This document shows positions 45,233 to 56,580 of a DNA stretch of 64,000 nucleotides, one piece after another. Positions within the stretch are counted from its first letter, which is position 1; the number at the start of each line of letters is the position of its first letter. Source of the DNA: Glycine soja (taxonomy: Eukaryota > Streptophyta > Magnoliopsida > Fabales > Fabaceae); contig NC_041020.1 of the NCBI RefSeq assembly GCF_004193775.1, forward strand, positions 11,477,198-11,541,197, in the 5' to 3' direction. The position numbers and the translations under genes were made by a program. The notes under the pieces were generated by a model that worked only from the letters and a program-made list of their open reading frames with translations, ran no database searches and had not been told where the DNA came from.

Positions 45233-46407
45233 CATACTTTGTTAAAGGATGAAAATTTGTTCTTCGTAACTATCAATTCTACTTTTATCTGAGTGATGAT
45301 AACAGGAAAATGTGGAATTGTAGTTGTCCAGTCGGTTTGTTTGTCAAACAATAGTGATGTACTTCTATAACTTTTTTTAGGGTGATCGATGCCCTTTCAG
45401 TTAATGGATCAACTTTGTCTAATTGGAATATAAGTATATCAATCTCCAATGCAACGTGGAACTTATGTTAGTCCTTTTGCTCTTTCTTAGCAATCATATT
45501 TTGTAGCAGCAGAATAATTCAAGCATGCTTAATTATGAACTGCTTATGTGATAGCCTACCAAAAAGTATATTCATCTTGATGCTATAATTTGTATCAATT
45601 AATTTCTTTTAAGTTATCCTTAACTGTATATTCTCATACCTGTACAGCCTCAGGATTTTTCTCGTTCCGATGTGATTCACATGAGGTATTATAGACATCA
45701 AGAAAATAAGAAAATAAGCAGGGAATGAAGGAAGACAAAAAGAAAGAGTGTATAATGGAAAAAGACAGGGACATCATGATAAAACAAAAAAAAAAGTAGT
45801 CATTGATATTTAAATGAAGTTAATTTATCTGACAGACACAATATCCTTTCCCATGATGGGAGACATATTACACTCTTCCACGACAGCCTTGATGTACCCA
45901 TGGACCAAACTCATTAAATCTGTGAGTTAGCCAGATTAGGCTTGGAAAAAAACCACATTGAATGCTCTACTTGTTTTAAGGCTTGTGGCACATCCTGATT
46001 ATTGGTTAAACCAATGGTGTACAAGCTATGACCCTTACGTACATACCTATGGTTATTATATTTGGTATCTAGACATTTAAAAATATCATGATATCGATCC
46101 TTTAATTTCTTTCCCCTCGTTAGTCACTCAATAATTTAATTTTCTAGTAAATTATTTTGTCAATATTTTAAAAAGGAATTCTTGTTCATATTTATCCTAT
46201 TTGACTCAAATACGATTGTTTTAGGTGAGAGATACAAGGGATATTGAAAAAGAAAGTTAAAAAGTAAAAGAAGACTAATAACAAAAAAGTAAGAGGCTTA
46301 TTTAGTAAAAATTAAAATTTTGAAAACTTCTTTAAAAGATAAATAGTTTAAAACATCTTTCTAGAAATAGTTTAAACTTCTTTGAATAGATTCTCAAGTC
46401 TACTTTA
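45233..46407. other. Unassigned spacer
   Basis: AT-rich sequence right of the Rad21-like remnant. No recognisable exon, RNA or element was found. Confidence 0.4.
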
Positions 46408-46728
46408 GGCCTAAATATGCTTTTGGTCCCTGTAAATTAATGTTTTTCTGGTTCCTGTAAGTTCATTTTTCTAATTTTAGTCCTTGTTCGCTCTTTTTCA
46501 ATTTTTGTTTCTGTAAGATATTGTGCTCATTTTTTGTTCCTACTGTAAGATATTTTGTTCATTTTTGAAAAACATAAACTTACAAGGATTAAAAATGAGC
46601 AAAAAACTTATAGGAACCAAAATTTGAAAAGCATAAACTTATTATAAGGACTAAAATTAGAAAAATGAACACAATGACCAAATATCAAAAAACACAAACT
46701 TAAAAGGACCAAGAACATATTTAGGCCT
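46408..46728. repeat. Foldback (MITE-like) element, complete ends (unit 2)
   Basis: It begins GGCCTAAATATGCTTTTGG and ends with its inverted counterpart ...AACATATTTAGGCC. Internal arms are complementary (TCTAATTTTAGTCC against GGACTAAAATTAGA). It is non-coding, and is the untruncated partner of 5444-5762. Confidence 0.75.
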
Positions 46729-46954
46729 CTACTTATTATATGAATTTTCCATAAGGAACAAATTTTGAGCCAAAACAACAAGCACACTTCCATTCTCACT
46801 TCTTTTTATTTTTCCTGTCAACTTGTATGATTTTTCTTATTTTTTTATTTTATCCAAATCACTTGGTTCTTTTTATATAATTTTTTTTTCTATATGCCAA
46901 GGAAATTCAGTAAAAAGTTCAGCTTAAAATTCACAGTGACAAATTCCCAGTAAT

Positions 46955-49900
46955 CCTGCCTAGGTTAGCTTTGCTATTCTTAGCCGGTCCCAAGCCCGGA
47001 TAAAAGGAGAGGGTTGTGTTAGGCTTTCGACAGCCAACGTAAAACTTTGTTGAATCTCTATGACATGGATCAATTACGTAATAATGTGAATGCTAGGTCG
47101 TTGCCCGGAAGCAACGCGCTGTATGACTCGAGTACAGTGTCAAAAGAGCAAGGGCCGCTGCATCGCTGCCCGGATGTAGTGAAAAGTCAGCAAGGGTTCC
47201 CACATTTTCGTGAACGGGTGTGGGTAAAGAAGCTAGTTCGTGACAGGAGGATTCACTTTGGTACATGGAATATAGGCACACTTACTGGAAAATCTATGGA
47301 AATAGTGGATGTTATGGTGAGGAGGAAGATCAATTTTATGTGCCTACAAGAAACTAAGTGGACAGGTGAAAAAGCGAAAGAATTAGACAACTTGGGATTT
47401 AAGCTGTGGTATACGGGAAAAATCAGATCAAGAAATGGGGTAGGGATTATTGTGGACAAGGAGTGGAAGAAGGATGTCGTAGATGTAAGAAGAGTAGGAG
47501 ATCGTATCATAACCTTAAAATTGGTAGTGGGACAGGACACCTTTAATGTTATTAGTGGGTACGCACCTCAGGTTGGGTTAGCAGAACACTTTAAGGTAAA
47601 ATTTTGGGAGGATCTAGAAGGGGTACTTCAGGATATACCCCAAGGAGAGAAAGTTTTCCTAGGAGGGGATCTCAATGGACATGTAGGTAGTGTGGATAGA
47701 GGTTTTGAGGGGGTGCATGGGGGTTTTGGCCTAGGGGAGATGAATGGGGAGGGTAAATCCATCTTGGAGTTTTCGGAGGCTTTGGATCTTTCTATAGCCA
47801 ATACATGGTTTAAGAAAAGAGAGGAACATCTTATCACTTACAAAAGTGGAGGGACATGTTCTCAGATAGATTTCTTCCTTATCAAGAAGTCTGATAGGAA
47901 GTATTGCTTGAACTGTAAAGTTATCCCGGGAGAGAGCTTGACTACCCAACATAGAGTTTTGGTTATGGATGTAAGAATTAGAGATAGGGCAAAGAGAAGA
48001 AGTCCTAGGGTAGCACCAAGGATCAAATGGTGGCACTTGAAGGGTGAGAAACAAGGAATCTTCCAACAAAAGATATGGGAGGGATGGTGTGGACAATCAC
48101 AAGGAAGTGCAAATGATATGTGGAACAAGACGTCCCAAGAGATTATTAAAGTGGCTAAAGAGACGTTGGGTGAATCTAGAGGTTTTGGGCCTAGGGGTAA
48201 AAAATCGTGGTGGTGGAATGAAAGTGTTCAGAGCAAAGTTAGAGTAAAAAAGGAGTGTTTCAAGGAGTGGTCTAGGTGTAGAAATTCTGAAACTTGGGAT
48301 AAGTATAAGATAGCTAGAAATGAAACCAAAAAGGCGGTGAGTGAGGCAAGAGCCCAAGCTTTTGACGGACTATACCAAGCTCTAGGAACCAGGGACAAAG
48401 AAAGATCTATATATAGGCTTGCTAAGGGTAGAGAGAGGAAGACTAGAGATTTGGATCACGTAAAGTGTGTTAAGGATGAAGAAGGCAAAGTCTTAGTGCA
48501 TGAAAAAGATATCAAGGAAAGGTGGAAGGTGTATTTCCACAACTTATTTAATGATGGATATGGATACGACTCTAGCAATCTAGACACAAGAGAAGAGGAC
48601 CGGAACTATAAGTATTATCGTCGGATTCAGAAACAGGAAGTAAAGGAAGCGTTGAAAAGAATGAGTAACGGTAAGGCGGTGGGGCCAGACAACATACCTA
48701 TTGAAGTGTGGAAAACTCTTGGAGATAGAGGTCTTGAGTGGCTCACCAAACTCTTTAATGAAATTATGAGGTCAAAACGCATGCCGGAGGAATGGAGGAG
48801 AAGCACGTTAGTGCCAATCTATAAGAACAAGGGGGATATACAAAATTGTGCAAATTATAAGGGAATCAAGCTCATGAGTCATACCATGAAATTATGGGAA
48901 AGAGTGATCGAATGGAGATTAAGAAAGGAGACTCAAGTTACTGAGAATCAATTTGGTTTCATGCCGAGAAAGTCGACCATGGAAGCGATTTATTTATTAC
49001 GGCGGGTGATGGAGCAATATCGCATGGACCAACAAGACTTGCACTTGATTTTTATTGACTTGGAGAAAGCGTATGATAGAGTGCCTAGAGAGATTTTGTG
49101 GAAAGCTCTAGAGAAGAAAGGGGTTAGGGATGCATATATTCGAGCTATCCAAGATATGTATGATAGGGTATCGACTAGTGTTAGGACACAGGGTGGAGAG
49201 TCAGACGATTTTCCCATCACAATTGGTTTGCATCAAGGGTCAACCCTTAGCCCCTACCTTTTTACCTTAATTCTGGATGTCCTCACGGAACAAATCCAAG
49301 AGATAGCGCCGAGATGCATGCTATTTGCAGATGACATAGTCCTCCTTGGAGAGTCGAGGGAGGAGTTGAATGAGAGGTTGGAAACTTGGAGACGAGCTCT
49401 AGAAACACATGGCTTTCGCCTAAGCAGAAGCAAATCGGAGTATATGGAATGTAAGTTCAACAAAAGTAGGAGGGTATCTAACTCAGAGGTGAAAATAGGA
49501 GACCATATTATCCCTCAAGTCACACGGTTTAAATATCTTGGGTCTGTAATACAGGATGATGGAGAAATTGAAGGGGATGTGAATCATCGCATTCAAGCAG
49601 GATGGATGAAATGGAGAAAAGCATCGGGGGTGTTATGTGATGCAAAGGTACCGATCAAGCTAAAGGGAAAGTTTTATCGGACTGCGGTAAGACCAGCGAT
49701 TTTGTACGGAACAGAATGTTGGGCAGTCAAGAGCCAACATGAGACTAAAGTAGGTGTAGCGGAGATGAGGATGTTGCGGTGGATGTGTGGTAAGACTCGA
49801 CAGGATAAAATTAGAAACGGAGCTATTAGAGAGAGGATTGGAGTAGCGCCTATTGTAGAGAAGATGGTGGAAAATAGACTTAGGTGGTTTGGGCATGTAG

Positions 49901-50133
49901 AGAGAAGACCGGTAGACTCTGTAGTGAGGAGAGTAGACCAGATGGAGAGACGGCAAACAATTCGAGGCAGAGGAAGACCCAAAAAGACTATAAGAGAGGT
50001 TATCAAGAAGGATCTCGAACTTAATGATTTGGATAGAAGTATGGTACTTGATAGAACATTATGGCGGAAGTTGATCCATGTAGCCGACCCCACCTAGTGG
50101 GATAAGGCGTTGTTGTTGTTGTTGTTGTTGTTG
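46955..50133 (+). mobile_element. Full-length RTE-type LINE, unit 2 only
   Basis: This 3179-bp non-LTR retrotransposon begins CCTGCCTAGGTTAGC and ends after a stop with GGGATAAGGCG followed by a (TTG)n tail, the 3' microsatellite typical of plant RTE elements. It has a single long ORF (47047-50097). Unit 1 has the empty site at 5986/6000. There, 13 bp (5987-5999) are present that unit 2 lacks, and no target duplication flanks the LINE. Lack of 5' truncation and an intact ORF suggest recent insertion. Confidence 0.95.
47047..50097 (+). CDS. RTE LINE endonuclease-reverse transcriptase polyprotein
   Basis: This intact 1016-residue protein nicks target DNA and copies the LINE RNA there. An apurinic-like endonuclease spans about residues 68-310: TWNIGTL (73-79), QETKW (101-105), SGYAPQ (170-175), GGDLNGHVG (206-214), SQIDFF (272-277) and a QH at 301-302. 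Reverse transcriptase spans about 530-800: NGKAVGPDNIP, FIDLEKAYDRVP (669-680), LHQGSTLSPYLF, and the catalytic FADDIVLL (760-767). A C-terminal region follows with YGTECW, RMLRWMCG and LRWFGHVERR, typical of plant RTE/BovB-like proteins. No RNase H or gag-like ORF is present. The ATG at 47047 is the first in frame; earlier non-ATG starts are possible. Confidence 0.95.
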   Translation: MLNLYDMDQLRNNVNARSLPGSNALYDSSTVSKEQGPLHRCPDVVKSQQGFPHFRERVWVKKLVRDRRIHFGTWNIGTLTGKSMEIVDVMVRRKINFMCLQETKWTGEKAKELDNLGFKLWYTGKIRSRNGVGIIVDKEWKKDVVDVRRVGDRIITLKLVVGQDTFNVISGYAPQVGLAEHFKVKFWEDLEGVLQDIPQGEKVFLGGDLNGHVGSVDRGFEGVHGGFGLGEMNGEGKSILEFSEALDLSIANTWFKKREEHLITYKSGGTCSQIDFFLIKKSDRKYCLNCKVIPGESLTTQHRVLVMDVRIRDRAKRRSPRVAPRIKWWHLKGEKQGIFQQKIWEGWCGQSQGSANDMWNKTSQEIIKVAKETLGESRGFGPRGKKSWWWNESVQSKVRVKKECFKEWSRCRNSETWDKYKIARNETKKAVSEARAQAFDGLYQALGTRDKERSIYRLAKGRERKTRDLDHVKCVKDEEGKVLVHEKDIKERWKVYFHNLFNDGYGYDSSNLDTREEDRNYKYYRRIQKQEVKEALKRMSNGKAVGPDNIPIEVWKTLGDRGLEWLTKLFNEIMRSKRMPEEWRRSTLVPIYKNKGDIQNCANYKGIKLMSHTMKLWERVIEWRLRKETQVTENQFGFMPRKSTMEAIYLLRRVMEQYRMDQQDLHLIFIDLEKAYDRVPREILWKALEKKGVRDAYIRAIQDMYDRVSTSVRTQGGESDDFPITIGLHQGSTLSPYLFTLILDVLTEQIQEIAPRCMLFADDIVLLGESREELNERLETWRRALETHGFRLSRSKSEYMECKFNKSRRVSNSEVKIGDHIIPQVTRFKYLGSVIQDDGEIEGDVNHRIQAGWMKWRKASGVLCDAKVPIKLKGKFYRTAVRPAILYGTECWAVKSQHETKVGVAEMRMLRWMCGKTRQDKIRNGAIRERIGVAPIVEKMVENRLRWFGHVERRPVDSVVRRVDQMERRQTIRGRGRPKKTIREVIKKDLELNDLDRSMVLDRTLWRKLIHVADPT

Positions 50134-50948
50134 TATGTTCAAGCTGCCAGCACCAGCGATTTCAGACTTTGAATTTTTTTAAGCATGGTATATTGATTTC
50201 CATTGGTTTACTTTCAACTTTCCTATGTATGTTAAATTCACTAGGCCTATTTACCACAACTTTAGGAGTTCAACATTCACTTAGGATCAAAATTTCAGCC
50301 AGCAATTCAATCACCAAAACTCAAATTCACAATAGACACAATCATAAGGAAACCTAATAGTTCAAGAAAAGGTTCACAATCAAAGACTCTCTAAGAATTA
50401 TGCATGAACAGGTTAAGGACTAATTAACATGCAAGATTTGACTCAAATCAAATTATAGGCTAAAAAAATTTCATACACTCATGAACAAATGAGTTAGACA
50501 AAGAAACAAGAAAAATAAAATTCAACACAACATAAGGAATCTTACGTGACAAGTTTCATGACTAGACATGACTTTTATGACAAAACTACAATAGGTGAAT
50601 ATGTCATTCTAGATTTTTGAGGTTTTCTTCTACTTTAATGTTTTTGTAAGAATTTTATGGTTTAGGTTTCAGCCAAAAAAATTGACAATATAAAACTCAA
50701 AGGAACCTAAACTCAACACAATTCATGGTTCAAGAACAAGGAATTTGAACCATATAAAATCAAATCTAGCTTCTATAGCAAGCTTAATTGGTGGAACTTC
50801 TAAAAAATTATGTTAACAACATTCAGCACAAGACACGTGAGGAGATACATGGAGAGAAACGAAGAAACAACAATAGAGGAGAAAGTAAAGCTGAAAATTA
50901 GTGGAGGTTTAAGGAGCACCTACTTAAAGCTCTTGTGCTCTGATACCA
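50134..50948 (-). mobile_element. LTR-retrotransposon leader remnant with primer-binding site (unit 2)
   Basis: Counterpart of 6000-6820. The primer site reads GCTCTGATACCA at 50937-50948 (minus-strand TGGTATCAGAGC). The LINE sits at its left edge. Confidence 0.6.
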
Positions 50949-50950
50949 CT

Positions 50951-51400
50951 TGTTGGAAGCTTGCTTATGAAGCTTCTATGGAGGCTGGATCTTTGAGCTT
51001 CAATAAGGTCCTTCAATGGTGATTTTTAGCCATGGAATTGCAGCGAAAGATAAAGGAGAAGAGGTTAGAGGAGACGTCATCCACTAGAGAATAAGTCATG
51101 GAAGGAGAAGCTTCACCACCAAGAGAGTGGCTTGGATAAGAAGCTTAAAGAGGAAGCTTCAATGGAGAAAGAGAATACCAGAGAGAGAGGGGGAGGGGGG
51201 GGGGGGCGAGGTGTGGGAATTGAAGGAGATTAGAGAGAGAAGTTGAACTTTGAAGTGTTTCTCACAAGTTTTTCATTCATCAAAGTTACGACAAGTGTTA
51301 CTTTGAAGATGTTATATAGGTTTTTTCAATGCCACCTGGTTAATAGGAACAAATAAAGATTCAAAACAACAAAGAAGGTTGACAAGGAAAAAAGAAAACA
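50951..51400 (-). repeat. 5' LTR remnant, minus strand (unit 2)
   Basis: Counterpart of 6823-7260, starting TGTTGGAAGC. The internal G-tract is slightly longer here (about 51189-51206). Confidence 0.5.
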
Positions 51401-52631
51401 AGATGGAAATTACGAAAACATAGGAAGAGGATATGATGTAAGTTAACAAGATTCAATGATGGTGGGAATAGATGTGATTCGGGAACCTACCAGCCAAGAT
51501 GAGATTTTGTTTAGAATTTGTAAAACAGACGGTACAGAAGAAGGGCTTAGATTCCTCAACATTTTGAGGCCATCTAGGGTGTAAAACATATGTTCCCTTC
51601 ACAATGCAAACATATCAGGATATACTCGTGAAGATGCTGATGAGTTCATTTTTTGTAGCTACAATGGACACAACTGGGTATCTTCCAAGGTAGAATGGTT
51701 TCATGAGTAAAGAACACTCCAAAGTGAATCTGAAGTTATTCCTTTCTTGAAAGCATCAATAAGTGACAGTTTTTTCAATCTTGAAATCAGATCTGGAGCA
51801 CGCTGTTGCAGCGTGAAAATTTGGTGAAGAGAGGATGGAGGGCATATCCAATGTGCAGTGGGAAAGGATATGAAAAAAAAAAAATTAATAGGGGGTAGAA
51901 GTTTCTGACTGTTCAGAGTTGGAAACTGCACAAACTGAGCAATGCCGGTGTGACGAAAAATGGTTATGACCAGCGATTGTACCCGCTGGTTGCGGTGGTA
52001 AAACCTGTGGGTGAGAGTAGAGAGAGATTGCAAGTAAAGCAGAGTAGAAAAATAGATAGATGAAAGAAGCAAGAATACTCATGGTGAGTGCAAAATTTTG
52101 CTGCTGAATTGCAAAGATAGTCACGAACTGATGGTGGATGGAGCTTGAATAGTTTACTAGGTGAGGGAGACAAAGAAATTTGGAAATTTTTTATGAAACT
52201 TGAAGATGTGGTAACATACGAGAGAGAAAGATACCTTTGGCCTAATTATAGAGAAAGTGTGTGAAATGTATTTCCAAAAGAAAGGACAAAGGGTTGAGAA
52301 TCTCTATCACATGCATGCTGATTTGTAATAGTGAGCCACAAATTCATTAACATGGATTTTAAATGTAACACAGGGAAAAAAAACTAAGAAAATACTCTTT
52401 ATAATCACATACCACATTTTAATTTAGACATATAAAATAGAGACATTATAGAAGAATGTAATTTCAATTCATTTATAAAGTAACATAATATAGTATATAA
52501 AAAGATTACTGCAAAACTATATATATAATCTTCTTTTATATTTTTCTGGTCTCTTCCAACCTTGGATCTTAGGTCGTCACTCCTCTAAACTAGACCTTGG
52601 ATTAAGAACATACAATTTAGTATTTTCCCTC
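51401..52631. other. Unassigned spacer left of the BPM-like gene (unit 2)
   Basis: Counterpart of 7261-8862, minus 363 bp: 51792 joins 51794 where unit 1 has 7661-8023, with one extra C at 51793. No gene is supported. Confidence 0.45.
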
Positions 52632-54465
52632 TCAACTAAATTCTTTCTCGCATCCTACTCCAGTCTTTAGCAGTTCTGATTGCAGTAATGGGCAATTTTT
52701 CTTAAGATACTCAAAACCATCAGAATGCATCACGGCTGCAATAGACATAATAATGAAAGAAATGATATGAGAATCAACTGTCAACTAACAAATAATGTAG
52801 ACACCAAAATGATGAAAATATATTACAAGCTAAGAAGTAATTGGCTATGAACTCAAATGTAGAGTTGGGTTTGAAAGTTAAGCATGGAAACTCACCATCA
52901 AAGTTTTCAGCAGAAAATTTTTGACAGATGGACTTCAAGTGGGTAGCACAATAACGATCAGCAAGAGCAAAAATATAGGCAACAGAATCTACAGATATGT
53001 CTTTACAAAGTATAGATTCACACATCAACATTAGTCTTGGCAAACCATACTTTTCTCCAGCAGCTAACAACTTTGCTATAAATGATTCAGACAACGAAGG
53101 AAAGAATGACGAATCCAACATAAAGAGCTCTTCATCTTCCAAAAGAGTGTCTCTATAAACAAAATGAAGTAAAGCCTGCTCAACATAGAACACGATTAAA
53201 ATTAGATAACCAACCAAACGATAGGCCAGATTTTAACTGAATTAAATAGCATATATCTTGTGTGGAACAAAAAACAGCTACAAAGGTATAGAGAAAAAGA
53301 GGAACTTTTAATGAATGTGACACCTTGAAAACCTTAGGTTCCATGTCAATAACAACTATCTCCTGATCATCCTTCTTCATCGCATTAAAAAATTGAGTTT
53401 CAAACATGGTTGATCGAGCTGCCAAAACAAGCTTATGAGCATGAAACCTTTCTCCACCAACCGAGAAAGTAACATCAAATGATTCCTCATCCTCTAACAA
53501 CATCCCAAAATGTTCACCAATATCAGATTCAGGAACCTGTATTGTGTTTAACTGAGAAGAATATATCTATGGACGACACTAAAACCGCAATAGTGCAATT
53601 TATCTTCAAGCAGTCATCCTTGAGAAAATTTGACGTCTCAAGGTGTCTCCGTTTGAAAAACCGCGTATAGCCGCTATTACACAACAAGTGCATCATTGAT
53701 CACCACGTAATGTACACCACAAAAAATGGATACAAGAGCTAATAAATCATGATGATATCCAAATCATATCACCAAAATCACAAGGTTCTCTAGTTCCTTT
53801 GAAAATTTAATTTTTATGTCTTATATTCTAATAAAAGAGCTATCTCTTTAACCCCTGACAATAGTGAAAAAAGATTAAAAGAAAAATCAATAACACTTTG
53901 CTTTATTTTAAAGACTATATTGTTTACATAAATGTTGGACATACGAATATAATAAGTTTGTATAGAGACTAAAACTAAATTTTAAAATATTAAAAAACTA
54001 AGATACATTTCAATATTTATTTTCTAAATATAAAAATAAAGAAAACACTAACACTAACCACATGCTGCCATGGTTTATGAGAGTGTAAGGCCCAATCGTG
54101 AGGGAGTGACTGAAGTGGCTATGAACCTTGTGCTCTCCTTTCTTGCATAGGTCGAGCAACGTGAGATCGAACAACGCACGAACGTTGGTACTCTTGGAAT
54201 GGAGTGCAACGAAGACAGAGACATAAACGGCATTATCTTTGGGGTCCCTACCATCAGGGAAAAAGTATATGGCCCATTGGAACCCTCCCACTATGAAAGT
54301 CTCACTCACAATGTATTTCCCAATGCCCATTCCTTTCGTTAGTGAGTAACCCTTGATCACAAACTCGTGGGAACCACTCATTGTCTCTGTCACCGATTTT
54401 GAACTCGTTTGGGACCCTAGAACACTCCTACTCACCATTGCTGGGTTGCACATCGCACGCGACAT
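52632..54465 (-). pseudogene. MATH-BTB (BPM-like) gene, frameshifted (unit 2)
   Basis: Same family and structure as the unit 1 copy. Exons on the minus strand are 54059-54465 (MATH), 53324-53673 (BTB), 52896-53175 and 52632-52735, all with GT-AG borders. The BTB exon keeps a sense codon where unit 1 has TAG, and the last exon keeps the full frame to TGA 52632-52634. However a 4-bp insertion (ATAT within 53560-53566) shifts the BTB exon between its start and the EDEESFDVTF segment. The codon spanning the exon 1/2 junction is Cys here but Trp in unit 1 (the family has WGY). Expression from an internal ATG (MLLEDEESFDV) would give a BTB-only protein. Confidence 0.82.
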
Positions 54466-54917
54466 TTTCTAAGGAAGTAAATTTTTCTCGAAAAGTAAAG
54501 GAACACGGATTTGCACTGAATCAGATCTTATGTTTTTGGCTTCAATCCAAATAAGTTATGGATTTCATTAAATTTTACATTAAATAAATAATAAATTGCA
54601 AGTGAATAAAAGAACGATGGCATTTAATGATTTAAAGATTTTTCTTTTATACTTTAATCTGATCTTTATTCTTGAAGCTTTTGTGCGCATGAGACAACCA
54701 GGTTTTCATCTCAAATATCATCAATGACTTACACAATATAAAAAAAATTTGTGGTTTACTGTCTTTTTAGTCTCTAATCTTTTTAGGATTTCTATTTGTA
54801 ATACCTGTACTTTTTCTTACTAGTCAATGTTCCTTAATTTTTTATTAGGGACTAGAATAAAAATCCTAAAAATTTTAGTGATTAAAAATATAATATGTGC
54901 CCATTTTGTCCTATTCG
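54466..54917. other. 5' flank of the BPM-like gene (unit 2)
   Basis: Counterpart of 10690-11139. AT-rich, with a small foldback. No gene is seen. Confidence 0.4.
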
Positions 54918-55902
54918 ACGAAAACGTTAGAAAAACCAAAAAGGGGGTCTGTGAATTTTGAAAAGAAGGGTTCGGGAGTTGTTTTTGCACGGGGAAGGTA
55001 TACATGCCCGTCACAATGGACGACAGCCTTTAATCGAGTGTACATAATGTAACTTCAAAATTATGTTTTTTTCTTTTTTATGTTTCTTTATTTTTTTTGG
55101 GTTGACAAGGGTGTTGCCCTTGCTCCTACGTATCCTCAGGTGCGATGAGGAATTCAGACCTGTTCTTTAAGTCCGAATGTTTTGTGTGTTAAGTTGGTTT
55201 TATGTTTTTTGAAAGATTCATTTTAATTGTGAACAAAAAGGTCGTTTAAAGCGTTGGACCTTGAAATGATGTTTTAACTTTTGAAAAGAGGAGAGAACCG
55301 CTAAGGAGTTGGACCTTGAAATGATCTCAAGTGATATTTGATAAAAAGTAGTTAGTTATGAGTTGATTTTATCTTGGTTTCGTTTGTTAACTTCCAACCT
55401 CTTTAAAGATAACTTTACAAAATTAGTGATCAGTTAAGATTGAACTTTACAAAGAAAATGAGATCACCGATGATAGATGGAGGAAATGAATATGCACAAA
55501 ACACAAGGGGGACCCATAAGGGTGCATAGATCACATTCAAATATCAAAAACAAAACTAATCGACGGCCACACGAAGAACACTGAACAAGGAACAATGTAG
55601 GGGTCGATCACGGTCGTGATTCAATAGCGCCTCGGCTTCATTTTCTCTTCTTTCTTCTTCTTCTCTCTCAATTCTCTCAATATCCTTCAATGCTGAACCT
55701 TGGAACCCTTTACTCAGCCCCCTTCACGCCTATTTATATCCAAAAATGGCATTTGGTGGACCTGCAGCTCACCCAGGCAAGCTGAGACTTAGCCATGAAG
55801 CAATTGGCTCACCTAGGCGAGCCAGAGACTGGTGTCGAACAACACAGTTTGGCTAGCGAGAATCAATGAATGACAGTCCCCTGACGAAATTAGGGTATAA
55901 CA
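54918..55902 (-). repeat. LTR X-related LTR remnant (unit 2)
   Basis: Counterpart of 11140-12128, ending GGGTATAACA. Same truncated left end, so the truncation predates the duplication. Confidence 0.65.
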
Positions 55903-56151
55903 CTTCAGATGAACATTTCTCTCCTATTTATGAGAGTTATGGGCAAAAGGCTTAAGATGGGTTCTATTTGGCTGACGGGTATTTGTTCAAAGAGGGAAAG
56001 CTTTGCATATCCCAAGGATCCATCAGGAAATTATTTGTGAAATAGAGCCATGAGGGTGGCCTCATGGGCCATTTTGGGATAGACAAGACCCTTGTCTTAC
56101 TGAAAGAAAACTTTTATTGGCCCCATATGAAGAAAGATGTCCATAAGCATT
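55903..56151 (+). pseudogene. Gypsy Y pol, part 1 (unit 2)
   Basis: Counterpart of 12129-12377 (SHEGGLMGHFGIDKT, FYWPHMKKDVHKH). It has an extra private stop (TAG at 56042-56044, where unit 1 has CAG). The CACTA element follows immediately. Confidence 0.8.
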
Positions 56152-56580
56152 CACTACAAGAAAAATGACCTAAGCCTACGGACGCCTTTTTCCTACAGAC
56201 ATTAATTAGTGTAGGTAAATCTCAAAAATACTTCTACCTACAAGTGACTAATGTAGGTAAAACTCAACCATTTGTACCAACCATTATTTGGTGTAAGTAA
56301 ATTCATTAAAACTGAAAAAAGACTTCTACCTACAATTACATTGTGTAGGTAAAACTTCAAAAAAATTGTGCCTATGGTTGATTAGTGTAGGTAAAACTCA
56401 AAAGGATTACTACCTACAAAAGCACAGTGTAGGCAAAATTCTAAAAAACTTATACCTATAACTACGTGATGTAGATAAAACTTCATAAAACATGTGCCTA
56501 TAATTGGTTGATGTAGGTATACCCTCAAAAGTCTTATACCTACAATTGTTGGCGTAGGTAAAACTCTTTAAGACTGTTTA

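Larger units (their letters stand above)
37790..46409. other. 8.6-kb block present only in unit 2
   Basis: Unit 1 joins 5443 directly to 5444, which correspond to 37789 and 46410. The block holds decayed pieces of several host-like genes (PHD-type, WRKY-like, Rad21-like), two diverged direct repeats and a microsatellite. Because Gypsy and CACTA contexts on both sides match between units, deletion from unit 1 is more likely than insertion in unit 2. This is inference. Confidence 0.85.

Noticed and set aside
47628..50093. Several minus-strand ORFs across the LINE
   Set aside because: Antisense shadows of the intact endonuclease-reverse transcriptase ORF.
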